DNA of 64,000 nucleotides from Rummeliibacillus stabekisii. Lineage in GTDB: Bacteria; Bacillota; Bacilli; Bacillales_A; Planococcaceae. The notes beneath the pieces were generated by a model. That model was not told the DNA's origin, searched no databases, and worked only from the letters and a program-made list of their open reading frames with translations. This document shows positions 28,196 through 38,414 of this stretch, piece by piece. Position numbers and translations under genes: made by a program. The number at the start of each line of letters is the position of its first letter. The first letter of the stretch is position 1. The stretch covers positions 237,204 through 301,203 of the forward strand of contig NZ_BJVD01000003.1 of NCBI RefSeq assembly GCF_007988965.1, in the 5' to 3' direction.

Positions 28196-29362
28196 TTATC
28201 CTCTAACCATCTCCCATTGAAGAGTCGGGCTGTATTCGTATGCAGGTTGTATTGTCCTGCCATTGCCAAGAAGCCATTTAAAGACTTCATGTAGTTGGCT
28301 TGTTAGCTCTAATTCTATTTCATCCTCATAACATTCTATTGAACGTGCACATGATTCCAATATTTGGCTATCATTCAAAATAGCATTTAATTGAGATTCA
28401 ATAGGCATTTCTTTGGATAATTCTACGACAAGATTATGTTTCTTTAAATAATCTAAATTAATTTTTTCTTGGCCCGGAAGATGCGAATGAACGATGATTG
28501 GTAGCTTTTTACGTAAAGCCTCGCTAATCGTCACACCTCCAGGTTTAGTAATAATGGCATCCATTTTATCATATAGCTTGTCCATTTCTGTTCTTGAGCT
28601 AATATATGACAGCGGCTTAATATGTGCTTCTTTCCATCCATGAATTTCATCGTAGAGTTTTTTGTTGTTTCCGCAAAGAATATAAAATTGAAATTCAGGA
28701 TGCTTTTTTAATTCAGTAGTCAGGCTTGATATCCCGCCAAGACCGCTATTACCGCCAGCTACTAATATATGGGGTCTATCATTTCTCTTATTTCTACTTG
28801 TCCCTTTTTTAATTTCCTCATGAACGGGTATGCCTGTAACAATAATATGTTTTCTAGGGATACCAAATTCACGAATTAGATGCTCTTTCACTTCCTTGCT
28901 CGGTACAAAGTGTAAATCGATGCCTTCTTTTGCCCAAATACCATTAATAAAAAAATCTGTATAGGCATTGATAACAGGGACCTCACATTTCCCTTGCATT
29001 TTCAATCGGCTGATCAGACATGATGGAAAGCCATGTGTACAAACGATAGCATCAGGTTTTTCTAGTTCAATCAGTTGCTCCATCTTCTTTAAAAAATGGT
29101 TTTCATAGAATTTTTTTGGCTGGTTTGCTGTACAGTATCTTTTACTATAAATAAAATTATAAGAGTTAGGAAATAGGCGAATCCAATTCAAATAGCTTCG
29201 AGAGAGCATTTTCTCTAATCCTGGATGCCAATAACTAATCAAATCAATCTTCTTTATCTCATATTCTTCATTGCGGCCCCTCACCATGTCCATTAAAGCA
29301 TCTGCGACTTGATGATGGCCGGATTGCATCCGCAATAGCGGAAAGAATAATATTTTTTTCAT
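28196..29362 (-). CDS. MGDG synthase/UgtP-type glycosyltransferase
   Basis: GT-B glycosyltransferase of family 28: N-terminal acceptor domain (residues 1-165) with the glycolipid-synthase motif QSGHHQVADAL, and C-terminal donor domain with VAGGNSGLGG and TKPGGVTISEA. The family transfers sugar from UDP to membrane lipids such as diacylglycerol. 388 residues. ATG 29362 follows AAAAGGGG. Last gene of a three-gene envelope cluster with DedA and a deacetylase; its acceptor could be a lipid handled by those partners, which is inference. Confidence 0.8.
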   Translation of the reverse strand: MKKILFFPLLRMQSGHHQVADALMDMVRGRNEEYEIKKIDLISYWHPGLEKMLSRSYLNWIRLFPNSYNFIYSKRYCTANQPKKFYENHFLKKMEQLIELEKPDAIVCTHGFPSCLISRLKMQGKCEVPVINAYTDFFINGIWAKEGIDLHFVPSKEVKEHLIREFGIPRKHIIVTGIPVHEEIKKGTSRNKRNDRPHILVAGGNSGLGGISSLTTELKKHPEFQFYILCGNNKKLYDEIHGWKEAHIKPLSYISSRTEMDKLYDKMDAIITKPGGVTISEALRKKLPIIVHSHLPGQEKINLDYLKKHNLVVELSKEMPIESQLNAILNDSQILESCARSIECYEDEIELELTSQLHEVFKWLLGNGRTIQPAYEYSPTLQWEMVRG

Positions 29363-29467
29363 ATCGAAGAACCCCTTTTCAAATAGCACGATTTTTAAGA
29401 TAAGGTTGAAGGGAATTTGTCCTTCTTTACTATCTGTCATTACCCGCTCTCTCTAACTAAAAAACAG

Positions 29468-30085
29468 TCATTGATCAGAATCATTACTTGACTTATTTTT
29501 CTTAGATCGTCCTATTATCTTTTTCACAATAAAATAAACAATAAATAGTATAAATAATATAATTCCTAAATATGGTACATAATCCGGATTAATATAAATC
29601 GTATTCGCAGTAAAATAACCCAACAAAACAAAAGGCATGGTCCAGATAATACTGCCAATGAGAGAAAAAAGAATAAATGGCTTAAGTGGCGTCTTGGTTA
29701 TTCCTGCAAAGTACGGGCTGATTTGACGCATGCCCGGCAGGTAAAAGCCGAAAGTAATTGTTCTATATGCATTCTTATTATATTTGTTTTCAATCTTCGC
29801 CCACCGCTCCGAATTGAGTCCAATATATTTGCCAAAGCGATTGATGAAAGGAGCCCCTAGGTATTTGCCCAAAAGATAAGCTACTATCATACCAATGAAG
29901 GCACCTAATTCTATAAAAATGAGCGAATGAGCCATTGACAGCTTTCCATAACTTATTAGAACTCCTGTCAAAAATAACAATGATTCTTCAGGAGCGGGAA
30001 TACCGACAATTCCGAAAAATAAACAAATGAAAAGAATAACATATCCATAAAGACTTAAATAATGCATTAATTGATCAATATTCAT
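29468..30085 (-). CDS. DedA family membrane protein
   Basis: SNARE-associated/DedA protein with about five hydrophobic segments and the family motif GIPAPEESLLFLTG, then FGFYLPGMRQISPYFAG. DedA proteins recycle or flip phospholipid carriers such as undecaprenyl phosphate; the substrate here is not determined. 205 residues. It begins six bases after the deacetylase gene, so the two are translationally close. Confidence 0.85.
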   Translation of the reverse strand: MNIDQLMHYLSLYGYVILFICLFFGIVGIPAPEESLLFLTGVLISYGKLSMAHSLIFIELGAFIGMIVAYLLGKYLGAPFINRFGKYIGLNSERWAKIENKYNKNAYRTITFGFYLPGMRQISPYFAGITKTPLKPFILFSLIGSIIWTMPFVLLGYFTANTIYINPDYVPYLGIILFILFIVYFIVKKIIGRSKKNKSSNDSDQ

Positions 30086-30091
30086 AGCAAC

Positions 30092-30793
30092 TTATTCCCA
30101 CACATCTTTCAGTGTGATGAATTCTATATTTTTTTCGTGACAATCTTCTAAAAAAAGCTCCAAATTTCGCAGCATATATGAGGGTGCCTCCTTTTCAGCG
30201 CCTTGTGTGTCGCCATTATCATGTAATACAAAGATAGAACCAGGACTTGCATATTGCTTCAGTTCTTCTAGCAAACCATTCCGTGCTTTTTCTACTTTCC
30301 AGTCGCCAAAAATATGGGACCACATGATTTTTTTATATTTTTTTCCGACGAATAATGTAAACAAATTAAAATGTCCCCATGGCGGACGGTAAAATTGTAC
30401 CGGTTCCCCTGTCGCTTCTTCGATTGCCTGATTAGCCAACGTTAATTGCTTTTTCAGTTCTAATGGACCAGTTAACCAATTGGAAACATGTTGATTATGA
30501 TGAATACCTATAGTATGCCCTTCATCTGCCATCCGTTTAACAATTTGAGGGTTTCTTCTAACATGGTCTCCAACTACAAAGAATGTAGCTTTTACGTGAT
30601 ATTTTTTTAATAAGTCCAGTAATTCCGGTGTATAAACTCCGTGTGGTCCATCGTCAAATGTTAACGCAATCTGTTTTCCAGGAATGGTCTTGTAAATCCC
30701 TAGCTTGCTTATGCGAATAAAAACGGTCGGGAGTGGGCCGTAACATAAAAACAAGATGACTAGACAAAGTATAATAATTAACAATAATTTCAT
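30092..30793 (-). CDS. Polysaccharide deacetylase (NodB homology, CE4)
   Basis: Membrane-anchored carbohydrate esterase: one N-terminal helix (residues 2-20), then the NodB fold with TFDDGPHG (catalytic Asp47, metal Asp48), HHNQH (metal His98 and His102), the RPPWG motif and LHDNG. It should remove N-acetyl groups from a cell-surface glycan outside the membrane. 233 residues. First gene of the cluster with DedA and the glycosyltransferase. Confidence 0.85.
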   Translation of the reverse strand: MKLLLIIILCLVILFLCYGPLPTVFIRISKLGIYKTIPGKQIALTFDDGPHGVYTPELLDLLKKYHVKATFFVVGDHVRRNPQIVKRMADEGHTIGIHHNQHVSNWLTGPLELKKQLTLANQAIEEATGEPVQFYRPPWGHFNLFTLFVGKKYKKIMWSHIFGDWKVEKARNGLLEELKQYASPGSIFVLHDNGDTQGAEKEAPSYMLRNLELFLEDCHEKNIEFITLKDVWE

Positions 30794-30845
30794 ATTCCAC
30801 AGCCCTTTTCCGTCAATAGTAATCCCTTACCCGAAAACTAATCTA

Positions 30846-31475
30846 CTAATCATCATCAAAAATTCGTTTCAGATGGTAGATGAGTCGCAGTAGATTGGTA
30901 AATAAATTAATGAAGTCCAAATACAAATTTAATGCCACTAGCGGTACTTCCTCATCCGATATGACACTTTTTGCAATTTGGTTCATATCATATAGCGTAT
31001 AGCCGATGAAGAGTAACACTCCAATTCCACTAAGAACGATCATCATCATATCGCTAAATCCTACAAAGATATTAATCACTGAAAAAATTAATATTCCGAT
31101 GAGTATGATGAATAAGAATTTCCACCAGTTAGAAAAATCTCGTTTTGTATTATAGCCGATGAGCCCTGCTACGATAAAAATAAGTGCAGTAGAGCCAAAT
31201 ATAAGCAAAACAAGCTTTCCGCCTAACGCTCCAATATAGAAATTCAGCAAACTATACAGCGTAATGCCAGTTAGAAACGCAAACAGCACAGATATGAATT
31301 TACTCGCCTTCCGAGCAGCACGGCTAACCATAACAATTATCAATAAGATGACTGTTACTATGCTGATTGGCAAAACCATCGGTTGTGGTACGTAAACCCC
31401 TGCAAATAATCCTATCGCTGTAAACAACCATAACAGAGTGAAGAAACGAAGGACCTTTGGAAATTGTGATTCCAT
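30846..31475 (-). CDS. Bax inhibitor-1 family membrane protein (YetJ-like)
   Basis: Seven hydrophobic helices and the C-terminal family segments GYTLYDMNQI and NLYLDFINLFTNLLRL, whose aspartates form the pH-sensitive latch of the BsYetJ calcium leak. 209 residues. The in vivo role is not known; calcium leak is the described activity of the family. ATG 31475 follows AGAGGT. Same direction as the upstream leuS, but a terminator separates them. Confidence 0.85.
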   Translation of the reverse strand: MESQFPKVLRFFTLLWLFTAIGLFAGVYVPQPMVLPISIVTVILLIIVMVSRAARKASKFISVLFAFLTGITLYSLLNFYIGALGGKLVLLIFGSTALIFIVAGLIGYNTKRDFSNWWKFLFIILIGILIFSVINIFVGFSDMMMIVLSGIGVLLFIGYTLYDMNQIAKSVISDEEVPLVALNLYLDFINLFTNLLRLIYHLKRIFDDD

Positions 31476-31563
31476 TTATAGACCTCTTCTCAAATTTTTT
31501 TCGTCCTTAATTATACGTATTTAGTCACAGAAGGTTTCGTTTTTATGTTGGATTATTTTAGCA

Positions 31564-31596
31564 AAAAACCTTCTTCCAACTAGGAAGAAGGTTTTT
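31564..31596. terminator. leuS terminator
   Basis: Perfect 14-base arms AAAAACCTTCTTCC / GGAAGAAGGTTTTT with a five-base loop. Confidence 0.85.
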
Positions 31597-31606
31597 ATTT
31601 CGCCAA

Positions 31607-34024
31607 TTACTTCGCGACAATATTGACTAATTTGCCTGGCACAGCAATCACTTTCTTAATATCTTTGCCTGCCAATTGTTCTTGGACTTGATCATTTTCA
31701 AGCGCCGTTTTCTCTAATTCTTCACGTCCTGCATCTTTAGAAACCATCAATTTAGCACGAACTTTGCCATTGATTTGTACAACCACTTCAATCTCATCAT
31801 CTTCTAATTTAGATGAATCGAATGTTGGCCATTCTTCATATGTGATGGTTTCGCTATGACCTAATTTTGCCCATAATTCTTCCGCTATATGCGGTGCAAT
31901 TGGTGCAAGCATCTTAACAAATCCTTCTGCATACTCACGAGGCACCACATCAGCTTTGTAACATTCGTTAATGAATACCATCATTTGAGAAATAGAAGTA
32001 TTAAAACGAATATGCTCGTTATTGTCCGTCACTTTTTGAACTGTTTGATGATACACTTTTTCTAAAGTTGTATCATTCGATATTTTAATTTTTTCAGAAA
32101 GCTCGCCCGTTTCTTCGTTGATGAAGAGTCTCCATATACGATCTAGGAAGCGGCGTGCTCCATCTAAGCCATTCGTAGACCAAGGAATAGATGCTTCTAG
32201 TGGTCCCATGAACATTTCATAAAGTCTTAGTGTATCAGCTCCATGGCTTTCAATAATATCATCCGGATTGACAACATTACCTTTAGATTTAGACATTTTT
32301 TCATTACCTTCACCAAGAATCATCCCTTGGTTGAATAATTTTTGGAAAGGTTCTTTTGTTGGTACTACCCCTAAATCGTAAAGCACTTTATGCCAGAAAC
32401 GTGCATACAACAAGTGTAGCACTGCATGTTCTTGGCCGCCGATATAAATATCGACAGGCAACCAGCGTTTCAATAACTCTGGGTCTGCCAATTGTTCGTT
32501 ATTATGCGGGTCGATATAACGCAGGAAGTACCAGCTTGAACCTGCCCATTGAGGCATTGTATTCGTTTCACGTCGGCCTTTTTTACCTGTCTCAGGATCT
32601 ACGACATTTACCCATTCATCAATATTGGCCAATGGCGATTCACCGGTACCTGATGGATGGATATCCTTTGTTTTCGGCAACACCAATGGTAAATCTTCTT
32701 CTTTTACTGTTGTAATGGTGCCATCTTCCCAATGAATGATTGGAATCGGCTCTCCCCAATAACGTTGGCGGGAGAATAACCAGTCGCGTAAACGGTACGA
32801 AACTTTTTTCTCGCCTACTTTATTTTCTTCAAGCCATGTAATTGCCTTTTGAATGCCTTCTTCTTTGTCTAATCCATTCAAGAAATCAGAGTTAATATGT
32901 TGGCCATCACCTGTAAAGGCTTCTTTAGAAACATCGCCACCTTCTAATACAGGAATGATTGGTAGGTTGAATTGTTTCGCAAATTCAAAGTCGCGTTCAT
33001 CATGTGCTGGTACTGCCATAATCGCACCTGTACCATAGCTTGCTAGAACGTAATCTGCAATCCAAATCGGTATTTCTCGACCATTGATTGGGTTGATTGC
33101 ATAGGCACCTGTAAATACGCCTGTTTTTTCTTTCGCTAAATCTGTACGTTCTAAATCAGACTTAACTTTGACTTTTTCTAGATATGCTTCTACAGCCTCG
33201 CGCTGTTCTTTAGTTGTAATTTCATCCACAAGTGCATGTTCAGGTGCAAGAACTGTATAAGTTGCACCAAATAGAGTATCAGGTCGTGTAGTAAATACAC
33301 GGAACTGCTTATCTGAATTTTTAATAGAGAAGTCTACTTCAGCACCCTCAGAACGACCGATCCAGTGACGTTGCATATCTTTAATATTCTCTGGCCAATC
33401 CACATCTTCCAAATCATCAATTAAACGATCTGCATAGGCTGTGATCTTCAACATCCATTGTTTCATTGGACGTCGTTCTACAGGGTGTCCGCCGCGCTCA
33501 GACTTGCCATCAATTACTTCTTCATTCGCAAGTACTGTGCCAAGTGCTGGACACCAGTTGACTGCTACTTCATCGATATAAGCAAGACCTTTTTTATATA
33601 GCTGAATAAAGATCCATTGTGTCCATTTATAATAGTTTGGATCAGTCGTATTGATTTCGCGATCCCAGTCATAACTAAAGCCTAATTCTTGGATTTGGCG
33701 TCTAAATGTATCAATATTTTTTTGTGTGAACTCAGCTGGGTCATTTCCAGTGTCAAGAGCATATTGCTCTGCTGGAAGACCAAATGCGTCCCATCCCATT
33801 GGATGCAACACGTTATAACCCTGCAGACGCTTAAAGCGTGAAAGGATATCTGTTGCTGTGTAACCTTCTGGGTGCCCTACATGCAAGCCTGCACCTGAGG
33901 GATATGGAAACATATCCAATGCATAAAACTTCGGCTTCGATTCTTCATTTGTTGTTTTAAAAGTTTTGTGGTCAGCCCAATACTTCTGCCATTTCTTTTC
34001 AATTTCTTGATGATTAAAATTCAT
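31607..34024 (-). CDS. leuS: Leucyl-tRNA synthetase
   Basis: Class I synthetase charging tRNA-Leu. The HIGH-type motif is in [13 protein letters not shown] (near residue 45), the editing domain has the threonine-rich [11 protein letters not shown], and [10 protein letters not shown] is near residue 576. 805 residues, the bacterial length. Expression is controlled by a T-box leader upstream that senses uncharged tRNA-Leu. Confidence 0.97.
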   Translation of the reverse strand: MNFNHQEIEKKWQKYWADHKTFKTTNEESKPKFYALDMFPYPSGAGLHVGHPEGYTATDILSRFKRLQGYNVLHPMGWDAFGLPAEQYALDTGNDPAEFTQKNIDTFRRQIQELGFSYDWDREINTTDPNYYKWTQWIFIQLYKKGLAYIDEVAVNWCPALGTVLANEEVIDGKSERGGHPVERRPMKQWMLKITAYADRLIDDLEDVDWPENIKDMQRHWIGRSEGAEVDFSIKNSDKQFRVFTTRPDTLFGATYTVLAPEHALVDEITTKEQREAVEAYLEKVKVKSDLERTDLAKEKTGVFTGAYAINPINGREIPIWIADYVLASYGTGAIMAVPAHDERDFEFAKQFNLPIIPVLEGGDVSKEAFTGDGQHINSDFLNGLDKEEGIQKAITWLEENKVGEKKVSYRLRDWLFSRQRYWGEPIPIIHWEDGTITTVKEEDLPLVLPKTKDIHPSGTGESPLANIDEWVNVVDPETGKKGRRETNTMPQWAGSSWYFLRYIDPHNNEQLADPELLKRWLPVDIYIGGQEHAVLHLLYARFWHKVLYDLGVVPTKEPFQKLFNQGMILGEGNEKMSKSKGNVVNPDDIIESHGADTLRLYEMFMGPLEASIPWSTNGLDGARRFLDRIWRLFINEETGELSEKIKISNDTTLEKVYHQTVQKVTDNNEHIRFNTSISQMMVFINECYKADVVPREYAEGFVKMLAPIAPHIAEELWAKLGHSETITYEEWPTFDSSKLEDDEIEVVVQINGKVRAKLMVSKDAGREELEKTALENDQVQEQLAGKDIKKVIAVPGKLVNIVAK

Positions 34025-34298
34025 TCTTGACCCTCCATACTCATATTCTTGAAAATAAAAAAACTCTCGTCCCTATAAAAGGGACGAGAGCCTATATCTC
34101 CCGCGGTACCACCCAAATTAGTGTAAAACACTCAACTTGATTCCTTAACGCGGATTAACGGCAATGGCTATCAATGGTTCACCATAGCGACTCCTGGGCG
34201 AGTTCAGTTGATTGATTTGCTGGCTTTCACCTACCGCCAACTCTCTAAAAAAATCAAGTACAACCTACTATTCCCATTCGCTGTCATTACATATATTG
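34025..34298 (-). ncRNA. T-box leader of leuS (leucine specifier CTC)
   Basis: Reading leftward: a stem I region with AGAGAG and GGTGAAAGCC, a specifier triplet CTC (34200-34202, Leu) in GAACTCG, the T-box GGTGGTACCGCGGGAG (34099-34115), and a terminator hairpin with perfect ten-base arms (CTCTCGTCCC / GGGACGAGAG, 34063-34090) and a T-run. Uncharged tRNA-Leu would stabilise the antiterminator. Confidence 0.9.
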
Positions 34299-34304
34299 AA
34301 TCCT

Positions 34305-34333
34305 ATTCTAATTCAATATACTGTAATTGACAA
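34305..34333 (-). promoter_or_regulatory. leuS promoter
   Basis: -35 TTGTCA (34328-34333), a 17-base spacer and -10 TAGAAT (34305-34310), just before the T-box leader. Confidence 0.7.
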
Positions 34334-34355
34334 GAGATTTAACAAATTCAATGAA

Positions 34356-35543
34356 TTATATCGTTTCTTTTTCCACTTTATGTTTATTTTTTAACGGTCG
34401 ATCATAAAGCATGTATGGGATAAAAGCAATGAGCAGAATCCCGATTAATACATAAAACGTAATCTTCATGCCATATTGGTCTGCTAGAACACCGCCTAAG
34501 AATGGACCAATCATTTTGCCTATAGCACTGAAACTATTGACCATACCTTGATAAAACCCTTCTCTACCCTTAGGTGCTAACGTACTGGCAATTGTCGGTA
34601 CAATCGGCCAAATAAACATTTCACCAAATGTTAAAATGATAATCGCCACTAAAAACATTTTAAATGTTCCTGCGAAGCTAACCACTACAAAGGAAATGAC
34701 GAAAATAGCTAAACCAAGAAAAATTTGTTCCTTGAAGCGTTCGCCCATTTTTTTAATAATCGGATTGATTAATGGTTGGCCCAGTACAATTAGCAAACCA
34801 TTCGCTGTCCAAAGCAAGCTGTATTGGTTCAGAGAAATATGCAATGTTTGTGTATAAGATGAAATTGTTGTTGTCCATTGGGTATAGACCAGCCAACTAA
34901 GTAAGAAACCAATTCCCAAAATACTCAATGCGTAGAATGATGAACGATCTTTTACTTTTGAGCCTTCACTTATTACAGATGCAGGCGCAATGGCGTATTC
35001 TGTAGAAATTCCTTTATATGTGAATGCCACAAAGAAGAAGACGATATACATAGCTAGATTGGCAATAAATAAATAGTCAAAGCTATGCTTTGCAACAATA
35101 CCTGCAAGAGCTGGGCCAAATGCTACCCCTAAATTTTGAGCGAGATAAATGGCATTAAATCCTTTTCTCCCGCCTTCTGGCCATGCTGTTCCGACCATTG
35201 CAAACATACTCGGAAATACAATCCCACCACTAAAACCTATCAATGTCAAAAACCAGACATAATGCGGCCAGCCATGCCAAAACACCAGACACGTAAGGCC
35301 TATAATGGATATGATTGTTCCTATCATGATGGACTTAAAGCCGCCAAATTTGTCAAAGACATACCCGCCTAAAAGATTGCCTACTACACCAGCTGCAGCA
35401 TTGGCCATCAGTACGAGCCCCGCTATTGTAAGCGACTGTCCGAGTTCATCATGCATATAAATCGTATTCATCGGCCATAAAAATGAGCTGCCGACAGTAT
35501 TAATCAGCATACCGATGATTAATAACCAAACACTTCTAGGCAT
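34356..35543 (-). CDS. MFS transporter (drug:H+ antiporter type)
   Basis: Twelve hydrophobic segments in two sixes, with the loop 2-3 motif GGYVFDKFGGFKS resembling the DHA1 signature GxxxDxxGR. 395 residues. The substrate cannot be told from sequence; multidrug or metabolite export is likely. ATG 35543 follows GGGGGAC. No regulator is adjacent. Its stop lies close to the leuS promoter. Confidence 0.8.
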   Translation of the reverse strand: MPRSVWLLIIGMLINTVGSSFLWPMNTIYMHDELGQSLTIAGLVLMANAAAGVVGNLLGGYVFDKFGGFKSIMIGTIISIIGLTCLVFWHGWPHYVWFLTLIGFSGGIVFPSMFAMVGTAWPEGGRKGFNAIYLAQNLGVAFGPALAGIVAKHSFDYLFIANLAMYIVFFFVAFTYKGISTEYAIAPASVISEGSKVKDRSSFYALSILGIGFLLSWLVYTQWTTTISSYTQTLHISLNQYSLLWTANGLLIVLGQPLINPIIKKMGERFKEQIFLGLAIFVISFVVVSFAGTFKMFLVAIIILTFGEMFIWPIVPTIASTLAPKGREGFYQGMVNSFSAIGKMIGPFLGGVLADQYGMKITFYVLIGILLIAFIPYMLYDRPLKNKHKVEKETI

Positions 35544-35987
35544 TCCAAGTCCCCCATTTATTTCGAATATCTAAGCAATAGTAACAAATCTTTGATCCTA
35601 TTTACAACCATCTTTTCATATTTAAGCTCAAATATTAAACGACCGTTTCCATTGTCTTCTAGAAGGTCAATAAATTATAGTTGCCAAGATATTCCCAAAC
35701 AACTTTTTTTCGATATTTTTCTCTACTCCATCCCCTCCCTCTAAATAGATGAAGAAAATTATTTTTTCTATTCTAATAGCATTTCACATAAAGTGAAACT
35801 TCACGCGAGATAAGGATTTTCTCATCACACCTGGTCTTTTACGAGCAGTTAACCCCTACTTAAATTTCTTTGCTATGCTTAAATTTTTGAAGTAGAAGTC
35901 TTCCTACAAGTTAAAGCAGGATAAAAGAAATTTTTCCCCTTTGACGTTGTCATGTTAAAATAGATAGTTGAGGAGTGAAATTATACT
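35544..35987. other. Gene-free stretch between the MFS gene and ytqA
   Basis: AT-rich, no supported gene. It holds a small perfect inverted repeat TTTCAC-ATAAA-GTGAAA (35782-35798) and a possible ytqA extended -10, TGTTAAAAT (35953-35961), without a good -35. Confidence 0.5.
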
Positions 35988-36959
35988 ATGACTGATATTA
36001 ATTATACTGATTTCCCGTTTCCCTCTGATGGGAAACGTTATTATACATGGAATCGCTATTTGCGTGATGAATTTGGCTGCAAGGTGTACAAAGTAGCGCT
36101 TGATGCTGGCTTTGATTGTCCTAACCGTGACGGCACTGTTGCATTTGGCGGATGTACTTTTTGCAGTGCAGCAGGCTCTGGTGACTTTGCTGGCGATCGT
36201 GTGGACCCTATCTCTGTTCAATTTGAAAAAATTAAAGAGAAAATGCAGCATAAGTGGAAAGACGGCAAAACTATGGCTTATTTCCAAGCTTATACGAACA
36301 CACACGCACCGCTTCCTGTCCTAAAAGAAAAATTTGAAGCAGCTTTAGCATGTGAAGGTGTTATGGGATTAAGTATTGCAACACGTCCTGATTGTTTACC
36401 TGATGATGTCGTGGAATACTTGGCAGAATTGAATCAACGCACATACTTATGGGTCGAGCTTGGACTACAGACTGTGCATGATAAGACAGCCAATTTAATT
36501 AATCGTGCACATGATTATACGACATATGTGGAAGGTGTGGAGAAACTCCGCAAACATGGCATTCGTGTATGTACACACATTATCAATGGCTTACCTCTTG
36601 AAGATTATGACATGATGATGGAAACTGCCCGTGCAGTGGCGAAGCTAGATGTACAAGCAATCAAAATTCATTTACTTCACCTATTAAAGGGAACACCGCT
36701 TGTAAAGCAATACGAAAAAGGTATGCTTGAGTTGATGGACAAGGATGCCTATATCAATCTTGTCGCAGATCAATTAGAAGTCATTCCGCCAGAAATGGTC
36801 GTACAGCGAATTACTGGTGATGGACCGATTGATTTAATGATTGGTCCTATGTGGTCTGTGAACAAATGGGAAGTATTAAATGGCATTGATGCTGAACTAG
36901 AACGTAGAGGAAGTTATCAAGGAAAGCATTATCAAAAAGAAGAAGTGGGAACACGATGA
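35988..36959 (+). CDS. ytqA: TIGR01212 family radical SAM protein YtqA
   Basis: Radical SAM enzyme of unconfirmed substrate. The iron-sulfur cysteines are in DCPNRDGTVAFGGCTFC, a variant spacing typical of the YtqA/YhcC family; ATRPDCL and WVELGLQT follow. 323 residues. GAGGAGTG precedes the ATG. The stop overlaps the ytqB start (ATGA), so the two are coupled; both are thought to act on RNA, which is inference. Confidence 0.85.
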   Translation: MTDINYTDFPFPSDGKRYYTWNRYLRDEFGCKVYKVALDAGFDCPNRDGTVAFGGCTFCSAAGSGDFAGDRVDPISVQFEKIKEKMQHKWKDGKTMAYFQAYTNTHAPLPVLKEKFEAALACEGVMGLSIATRPDCLPDDVVEYLAELNQRTYLWVELGLQTVHDKTANLINRAHDYTTYVEGVEKLRKHGIRVCTHIINGLPLEDYDMMMETARAVAKLDVQAIKIHLLHLLKGTPLVKQYEKGMLELMDKDAYINLVADQLEVIPPEMVVQRITGDGPIDLMIGPMWSVNKWEVLNGIDAELERRGSYQGKHYQKEEVGTR

Positions 36960-37528
36960 AACTTCAACGTGTACTGCAATACGCACAATTTCTTTTGAAA
37001 GAGACCGTTCGTCCTGGTGACATAGTAGTGGATGCAACTGCAGGAAATGGCTATGATACGGCCTTCCTAGCACAGTTAGCCGGCAATGAGGGCCATGTCT
37101 ATGCATTTGATGTCCAGCAACAAGCTATCTCTTCGACAGAAGAGCGTGTACGGGAAGCAGGCCTTGAAAATCGAGTTACAGCTATTTTAGATGGACATGA
37201 ACATGTAGCTAAACATGTCTTAAAACCGGTACAGGCAGCTATTTTCAATCTCGGCTATTTGCCAGGTAGTGATCATAAAATTATTACAACGCCTTCCACA
37301 ACCTTAAAAGCCATCCAAGACTTACTGCAGCTTTTAAATGTTGGCGGCATGATTATTCTAGTTGTTTATCATGGACATCACGGTGGCAAGGAAGAACGAG
37401 ATGCGCTGATAGAATATGTGAGTACATTGCCGCAAAAATATATCCATGTATTGAGATATGAGTTTATTAATCAAAAAAATGATCCGCCATTTATCATTGC
37501 TTTAGAAAAAGTGAAGGAAATGGCATAA
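36956..37528 (+). CDS. ytqB: Class I SAM-dependent methyltransferase YtqB
   Basis: Small Rossmann methyltransferase with motif I VVDATAGNGYDTAFLA and NLGYLPG, the YtqB/rRNA-methylase group; 190 residues. B. subtilis YtqB binds SAM and is thought to methylate RNA. It overlaps ytqA by four bases and ends at a strong terminator. Confidence 0.85.
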   Translation: MKLQRVLQYAQFLLKETVRPGDIVVDATAGNGYDTAFLAQLAGNEGHVYAFDVQQQAISSTEERVREAGLENRVTAILDGHEHVAKHVLKPVQAAIFNLGYLPGSDHKIITTPSTTLKAIQDLLQLLNVGGMIILVVYHGHHGGKEERDALIEYVSTLPQKYIHVLRYEFINQKNDPPFIIALEKVKEMA

Positions 37529-37529
37529 G

Positions 37530-37567
37530 AAAAAGAGTTGTCCGTAAATCTATGGACAACTCTTTTT
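37530..37567. terminator. Bidirectional terminator after ytqB
   Basis: Perfect arms AAAAAGAGTTGTCC / GGACAACTCTTTTT with a ten-base loop. Confidence 0.85.
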
Positions 37568-37571
37568 TCAT

Positions 37572-38240
37572 TTACTTTCCAAAAAAACGAGAAAGAATAC
37601 CATTCTCTTGTACCCTTTGTTTTTTATCTTCCTCATTTTGTTCAATCTCCTGTGTATGCTGCCACACATTCAGTTTATTGAGCACAGCCATAATTGCACT
37701 GTTTTGCTGTTCAATACGGTCCATTTGACGGTTATCATTTTGCCTTTTTTCAGTCAATGGCGCGAGCGATTCAACGACTTGCCTAAATTCCCTTTTCATG
37801 GAATCATTTTGCTCTGCCAACAAGACATTTTGTTTTCGCTCTTCTTGAATCAATTGAATTAGCTGAGCGTTTTGGACTTCTACTCCATGGATATGCTCTG
37901 CCAATAGCTCCATCGCATGGCTCAATTCTTCATAACGCTGGATTTCCTCTTTTCGATCAATGACCACAGGATTGGCTACGGTAATACTTACCTCTTGGAT
38001 GTTAAAATTCGGTGCTACTACTACCTCAGCCGCTTCTTTAAGGGTTAATCCTTTATTTTTATGCAGTGAACTATATGCTTGCAATATTGCTACGTCTTGA
38101 TCTGAAAACTTCCGATAATTTCGTCCGTCACGTTCTACTTGGTAACCGTAATCTTCTAATATTGAAATGTAATGCCGAATCGTCGATTTATTAATGCCAA
38201 CAATTTGGGCAAAATTTGCCATTGTATATGTATGAGCCAC
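37572..38240 (-). CDS. MerR-type HTH protein with coiled-coil tail (RacA-like layout)
   Basis: Residues 1-70 form a MerR-like winged helix (FAQIVGINKSTIRHYISILE, then GRNYRKFSDQDVAILQAY). Residues about 105-200 are a long heptad-rich coiled coil with many Gln and Glu. This is the layout of RacA and of the DUF3967 plasmid proteins, not of small-molecule MerR sensors. A structural DNA-binding or anchoring role is possible. 222 residues; GTG start 38240 follows AGGAGG. No operon partner. Confidence 0.65.
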   Translation of the reverse strand: MAHTYTMANFAQIVGINKSTIRHYISILEDYGYQVERDGRNYRKFSDQDVAILQAYSSLHKNKGLTLKEAAEVVVAPNFNIQEVSITVANPVVIDRKEEIQRYEELSHAMELLAEHIHGVEVQNAQLIQLIQEERKQNVLLAEQNDSMKREFRQVVESLAPLTEKRQNDNRQMDRIEQQNSAIMAVLNKLNVWQHTQEIEQNEEDKKQRVQENGILSRFFGK

Positions 38241-38414
38241 AAAAACCCTCCTAACCTATTGTGACACCTTCTCAATTAACATTATTGTAGCATATTGTTA
38301 TGTTTCTGTTAGGAAGTGTGCATAGTTTTATAGAATTAATTTTAGGGAATACGTATTTTTCCAAATAGTAAATCGTACACTATTTTGATACGAGAAGAAA
38401 AAGGAGATCCTAAA

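Noticed and set aside
35941..35952. Operator-like TGAC-GTT-GTCA before ytqA
   Set aside because: Only four-base arms; expected by chance in a region of this size.
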